Source of the DNA: Pricia mediterranea
Lineage (GTDB): Bacteria; Bacteroidota; Bacteroidia; Flavobacteriales; Flavobacteriaceae
Reading direction: 5' to 3'
DNA: 64,000 nucleotides
NCBI RefSeq assembly: GCF_032248455.1
Contig: NZ_JAVTTP010000001.1
Coordinates: 3,160,501 to 3,224,500 of the forward strand
The notes beneath the pieces are model-generated. The model did not search any database. It had not been told where the DNA came from and was given only the letters and a program-made list of their open reading frames with translations. Position numbers and translations under genes: made by a program. This document shows positions 61,357-64,000 of this stretch, piece after piece. How positions within the stretch are numbered: the stretch's first letter is position 1; every line of letters starts with the position of its first letter.

Positions 61357-63672
61357 ATGATAAATATGAATATACTTGGAAAAGGATTGGTTACGCTTCT
61401 GTTTTTGTCCGCGAGCCTAGTTGCCGCACAAGAACGACAAAACTCTGAGGGCGGCCATTACAATCAGAGCAAATTCAAACAGCTGTATGAGGAGTTCGCC
61501 ACCCCGAACACGTATCGATCGGCCTCGGGCGCGCCAGGTCCCGATTACTACCAGCAGCAGGCGGACTATCAGATGGATATTGAACTGGACGATAAGAACG
61601 CCAAGATCTACGGCGAGGAAACCATCACGTATACCAATAACTCTCCCGACGCCCTGGAATACCTATGGGTACAGCTAGACCAAAACGTGCGTGCGAAGAC
61701 CTCGAAATCTCCCTTGCGCGACGGAAAGGAGATAGCTCTGGCCGAGACGCCCAACGAGTTTGCGAACAAATACCTAAAAGCGCCCTTTGATGGCGGTTTC
61801 AATATCGATTACGTGAAAGATGCGAACGGCAAGCCGTTGCCCTACACCATCAATATGACCATGATGCGTATCGACCTTCCTGAAATTTTGGGGAGTGGGG
61901 AACAGGTTTCTTTCTCGATCAAATGGGATTTTAACGTTCCGGATCATACTGTAGACAGGGCGCGTTCGGGTTACGAGTACTTTCCGGAAGACGGAAACCG
62001 GGCCTATGTAATCGCCCAGTTCTTTCCCAGAATGGCGGTGTACAACGACGTAGAGGGCTGGCAGAACCACCAGTTTTGGGGAAGTGGAGAGTTTGCGCTG
62101 CCCTTTGGGAATTACGAGGTAAATATCACCGTGCCGGCCGATCATGTGCTCGACGCCACCGGAAAGCTTCAAAATAGGGAGGAGGTTTTCTCAAAAGAAA
62201 TGATGACTCGCTACGAAGAAGCCAAGACTTCTTACGACAGCCCGGTGCTTATCGTCACCCCCGAGGAAGCAGAAAAGGCCGAAAAAAGCTTCTCGAACAA
62301 GAAAAAAACATGGCAATTCAGGGCAGAAAATGTGAGGGATTACGCTTTTGCCACGTCCCGAAAATGGATATGGGACATGCAGGCCGTGAAAATGGGCGAC
62401 TGCGATGTGATGGCGGTGTCACTCTATCCAAAAGAGGGGAATCCGCTCTGGGAAGAGTATTCGACCAAAACCGTCGCGCATACCTTAAATTCGTATTCGG
62501 ACCATACTTTTGAATACCCATACCATAAGGCCATTTCGGTACACGCCAAGAACCAAGGCATGGAGTACCCTATGATCTGCTGGAACTACGGCCGGCCTGC
62601 CGAGGACGGTTCGTATTCCGACCGGGTAAAATTCGGGATGATAAGCGTAATCATCCATGAAATCGGACACAATTTCTTCCCTATGATCGTCAACTCCGAT
62701 GAGCGCCAGTGGGGGTGGATGGACGAGGGGCTCAATACCTTTCTACAATATATGGCGGAGCAGGAGTTCGGGGAGAAATATCCCGAGGCTATCGCCCCGA
62801 AGGACAAATACCCCTCGCGTAGGGGCGACCCTTCGAAAATCGTACCCTATATGGCGGGTGACCAGCTCACCCTATCACCAATCATGTCCAATCCCGAAAA
62901 TGTGCACCAGTTGGGCCCCAATGCCTATGGAAAGCCAGCCACGGCCCTCAACATTCTCAGGGAAACCGTGATGGGCCGGGAACTTTTCGACTATGCCTTC
63001 AAGATCTATTCCCACCGCTGGAAATTCAAGCATCCCACCCCTGAAGACTTTTTCCGTACTATGGAAGACGCCTCCGCCTTTGACCTCGATTGGTACTGGA
63101 GAGGCTGGTTCTATACCACCGATTATGTGGATATCGGGGTAAAGAGAGTAGATAAATTCTATGTGTCCGACGTGCCCGATAAACGGATGCAAGAGTATAT
63201 GGCGGCCCGGAACATCTCGGAGGCCGATATGCCGGCCATGGTCTATTTGGCCGTGGAAGACGGGCAGCGGTCCCACGCCGAACTGGAGCGGAAAGCACCC
63301 GCCGAAAGTTCGCAGTCCCTCAAAGAATTTATGATGGACAATATGACGATAGAGGAACGCGCCAAGGTAAGAAATCCGAAGTATTTCTATCAGATCACCT
63401 ACGATAAACCTGGGGGGCTGCCCATGCCCTTAATCGTCGAATACACCTATGCCGACGGAACGACCGAGAATATGACCTATCCGGCAGAAATTTGGCGGAA
63501 GAACGATAATGAGGTCAGCACGGTGGTCGCCTCGGAAAAAGAACTCACAGGGGTGGAGGTTGATCCCAAGGCCGAAACTGCCGATATCGACACCACCAAT
63601 AATACCTGGCCGAAAAATGCGCAAAAATCCGATTTCGACAGAATGAAGGAAGAGAGTATAAAAGGGCAATAG
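61357..63672 (+). CDS. M1-family metallopeptidase, exported
   Basis: A 771-residue zinc aminopeptidase-like protein. The start MINMNILGKGLVTLLFLSAS gives a signal peptide ending VAAQ. The zinc motif HEIGHNFFP has H434, E435 and H438, and the third ligand Glu is in WGWMDEGLNTFLQYM. The usual GAMEN substrate loop is not seen; QGMEYPMICWNYGRP stands in its place, as in Bacteroidota secreted M1 proteins. Likely a periplasmic or secreted exopeptidase. Confidence 0.92.
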   Translation: MINMNILGKGLVTLLFLSASLVAAQERQNSEGGHYNQSKFKQLYEEFATPNTYRSASGAPGPDYYQQQADYQMDIELDDKNAKIYGEETITYTNNSPDALEYLWVQLDQNVRAKTSKSPLRDGKEIALAETPNEFANKYLKAPFDGGFNIDYVKDANGKPLPYTINMTMMRIDLPEILGSGEQVSFSIKWDFNVPDHTVDRARSGYEYFPEDGNRAYVIAQFFPRMAVYNDVEGWQNHQFWGSGEFALPFGNYEVNITVPADHVLDATGKLQNREEVFSKEMMTRYEEAKTSYDSPVLIVTPEEAEKAEKSFSNKKKTWQFRAENVRDYAFATSRKWIWDMQAVKMGDCDVMAVSLYPKEGNPLWEEYSTKTVAHTLNSYSDHTFEYPYHKAISVHAKNQGMEYPMICWNYGRPAEDGSYSDRVKFGMISVIIHEIGHNFFPMIVNSDERQWGWMDEGLNTFLQYMAEQEFGEKYPEAIAPKDKYPSRRGDPSKIVPYMAGDQLTLSPIMSNPENVHQLGPNAYGKPATALNILRETVMGRELFDYAFKIYSHRWKFKHPTPEDFFRTMEDASAFDLDWYWRGWFYTTDYVDIGVKRVDKFYVSDVPDKRMQEYMAARNISEADMPAMVYLAVEDGQRSHAELERKAPAESSQSLKEFMMDNMTIEERAKVRNPKYFYQITYDKPGGLPMPLIVEYTYADGTTENMTYPAEIWRKNDNEVSTVVASEKELTGVEVDPKAETADIDTTNNTWPKNAQKSDFDRMKEESIKGQ

Positions 63673-63797
63673 GGGGGACTTTGCTTAGGTGTAGGGCTGT
63701 GACCTGCCTATTTACCGCGCGAATTGGGGGGCTAGATGTTTTAAAACTATGCAAGTCAAGATTTCGGCCCGAACCGTTCATCCCAAAGGGCACTTCT

Positions 63798-63820
63798 CCC
63801 TCTTAGAGGGTGTCTTTTCG
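63798..63820 (+). terminator. Weak terminator after the M1 peptidase gene
   Basis: CCCTC-TTA-GAGGG (63798-63810) followed by TGTCTTTT, 126 bp after the stop. Confidence 0.45.
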
Positions 63821-63885
63821 GTTCCTCCCGTTCGGAATGTAAAAACCTTCGGCTATATTTTTTCGTAAGCATTCTTAAACTTCAT

Positions 63886-63893
63886 TATATTTG
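63886..63893 (+). promoter_or_regulatory. -7 promoter box of the TatA-like gene
   Basis: TATATTTG, an exact TAnnTTTG, 4 bp before the ATG at 63898. The mRNA would be nearly leaderless unless the gene starts at the second Met (63907). Confidence 0.4.
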
Positions 63894-63897
63894 TAGC

Positions 63898-64000
63898 ATG
63901 TTCGCAATGTATTTTCTTTTTATCAGCGGGGCCGAGATATTCTTTATCATGTTTATCGTGGTCATGGTTTTTGGTGCCGATAAGATTCCCGACATTGCCA
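63898..64000 (+). CDS. tatA: TatA/E-like translocase protein, N-terminal part (cut by window edge)
   Basis: From ATG 63898 the visible 34 residues are MFAMYFLFISGAEIFFIMFI followed by VVMVFGADKIPDIA: one membrane segment and then the FGxxKIP-D-A hinge of the TatA/TatB family, part of the twin-arginine export pore. TatA and TatE cannot be told apart here, and the amphipathic helix lies beyond the window. Confidence 0.75.
   Translation, partial: MFAMYFLFISGAEIFFIMFIVVMVFGADKIPDIA

Overview
The window looks like chromosomal DNA of a marine-type member of the Flavobacteriaceae (Bacteroidota); genus cannot be fixed from sequence alone. The evidence is the gene content (DUF6089, DUF6702 and DUF2797 proteins, bacterial GH3, fused FolK-deoxynucleoside kinase, fused hypoxanthine phosphoribosyltransferase-adenylate kinase, paired Skp/OmpH after BamA) and several promoters of the flavobacterial form TTG-N18-22-TAnnTTTG.

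Layout. 1-2354 (minus): start of a Crp/Fnr-like regulator, then an ECF sigma factor followed by two membrane proteins and an unknown gene that breaks at an A7 run. 2500-7300 is an accessory region next to a tRNA-Leu: an internally deleted IS21 element with a perfect 44-bp palindrome, three tandem short ORFs that share a motif and end at a strong terminator, a dehydrogenase fragment cut by an IS3-family fragment, the C-terminal end of a tyrosine recombinase, a Fic protein and an unrecognised wHTH-like ORF. 7373-7575: tRNA-Leu(TAA) and tRNA-Gly(GCC).

7957-64000 is mostly core genome. It holds mutS, a TrmH/SpoU methylase, folK-dNK, sppA with a queuosine-precursor transporter, a large AsmA protein, a CurA-like reductase, DUF2797, GH3, the protein quality-control set tig-clpP-clpX, a GDSL lipoprotein, pdxJ, a CBS protein, nadK, the envelope cluster DUF6089-uppS-bamA-skp-skp, a glycosyltransferase, a KASIII-methyltransferase pair, gcvP, a UbiA-like membrane protein, a 5'(3')-nucleotidase, an M3 peptidase, purK-purE, HPRT-adenylate kinase with obgE, a DUF4136 lipoprotein, a 2091-residue alpha-2-macroglobulin, DUF6702, an M1 peptidase and the start of a TatA-like gene.

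The less explained material lies between and within genes: the short-ORF family at 3957-4407, two candidate structured RNAs (10645-10855 and 32289-32383), arrays of 7- and 8-bp repeats at many intergenic sites (one running up to the nadK start codon), and a REP-like repeat kept in frame inside the alpha-2-macroglobulin gene. All family calls rest on reading motifs; no database search was run.
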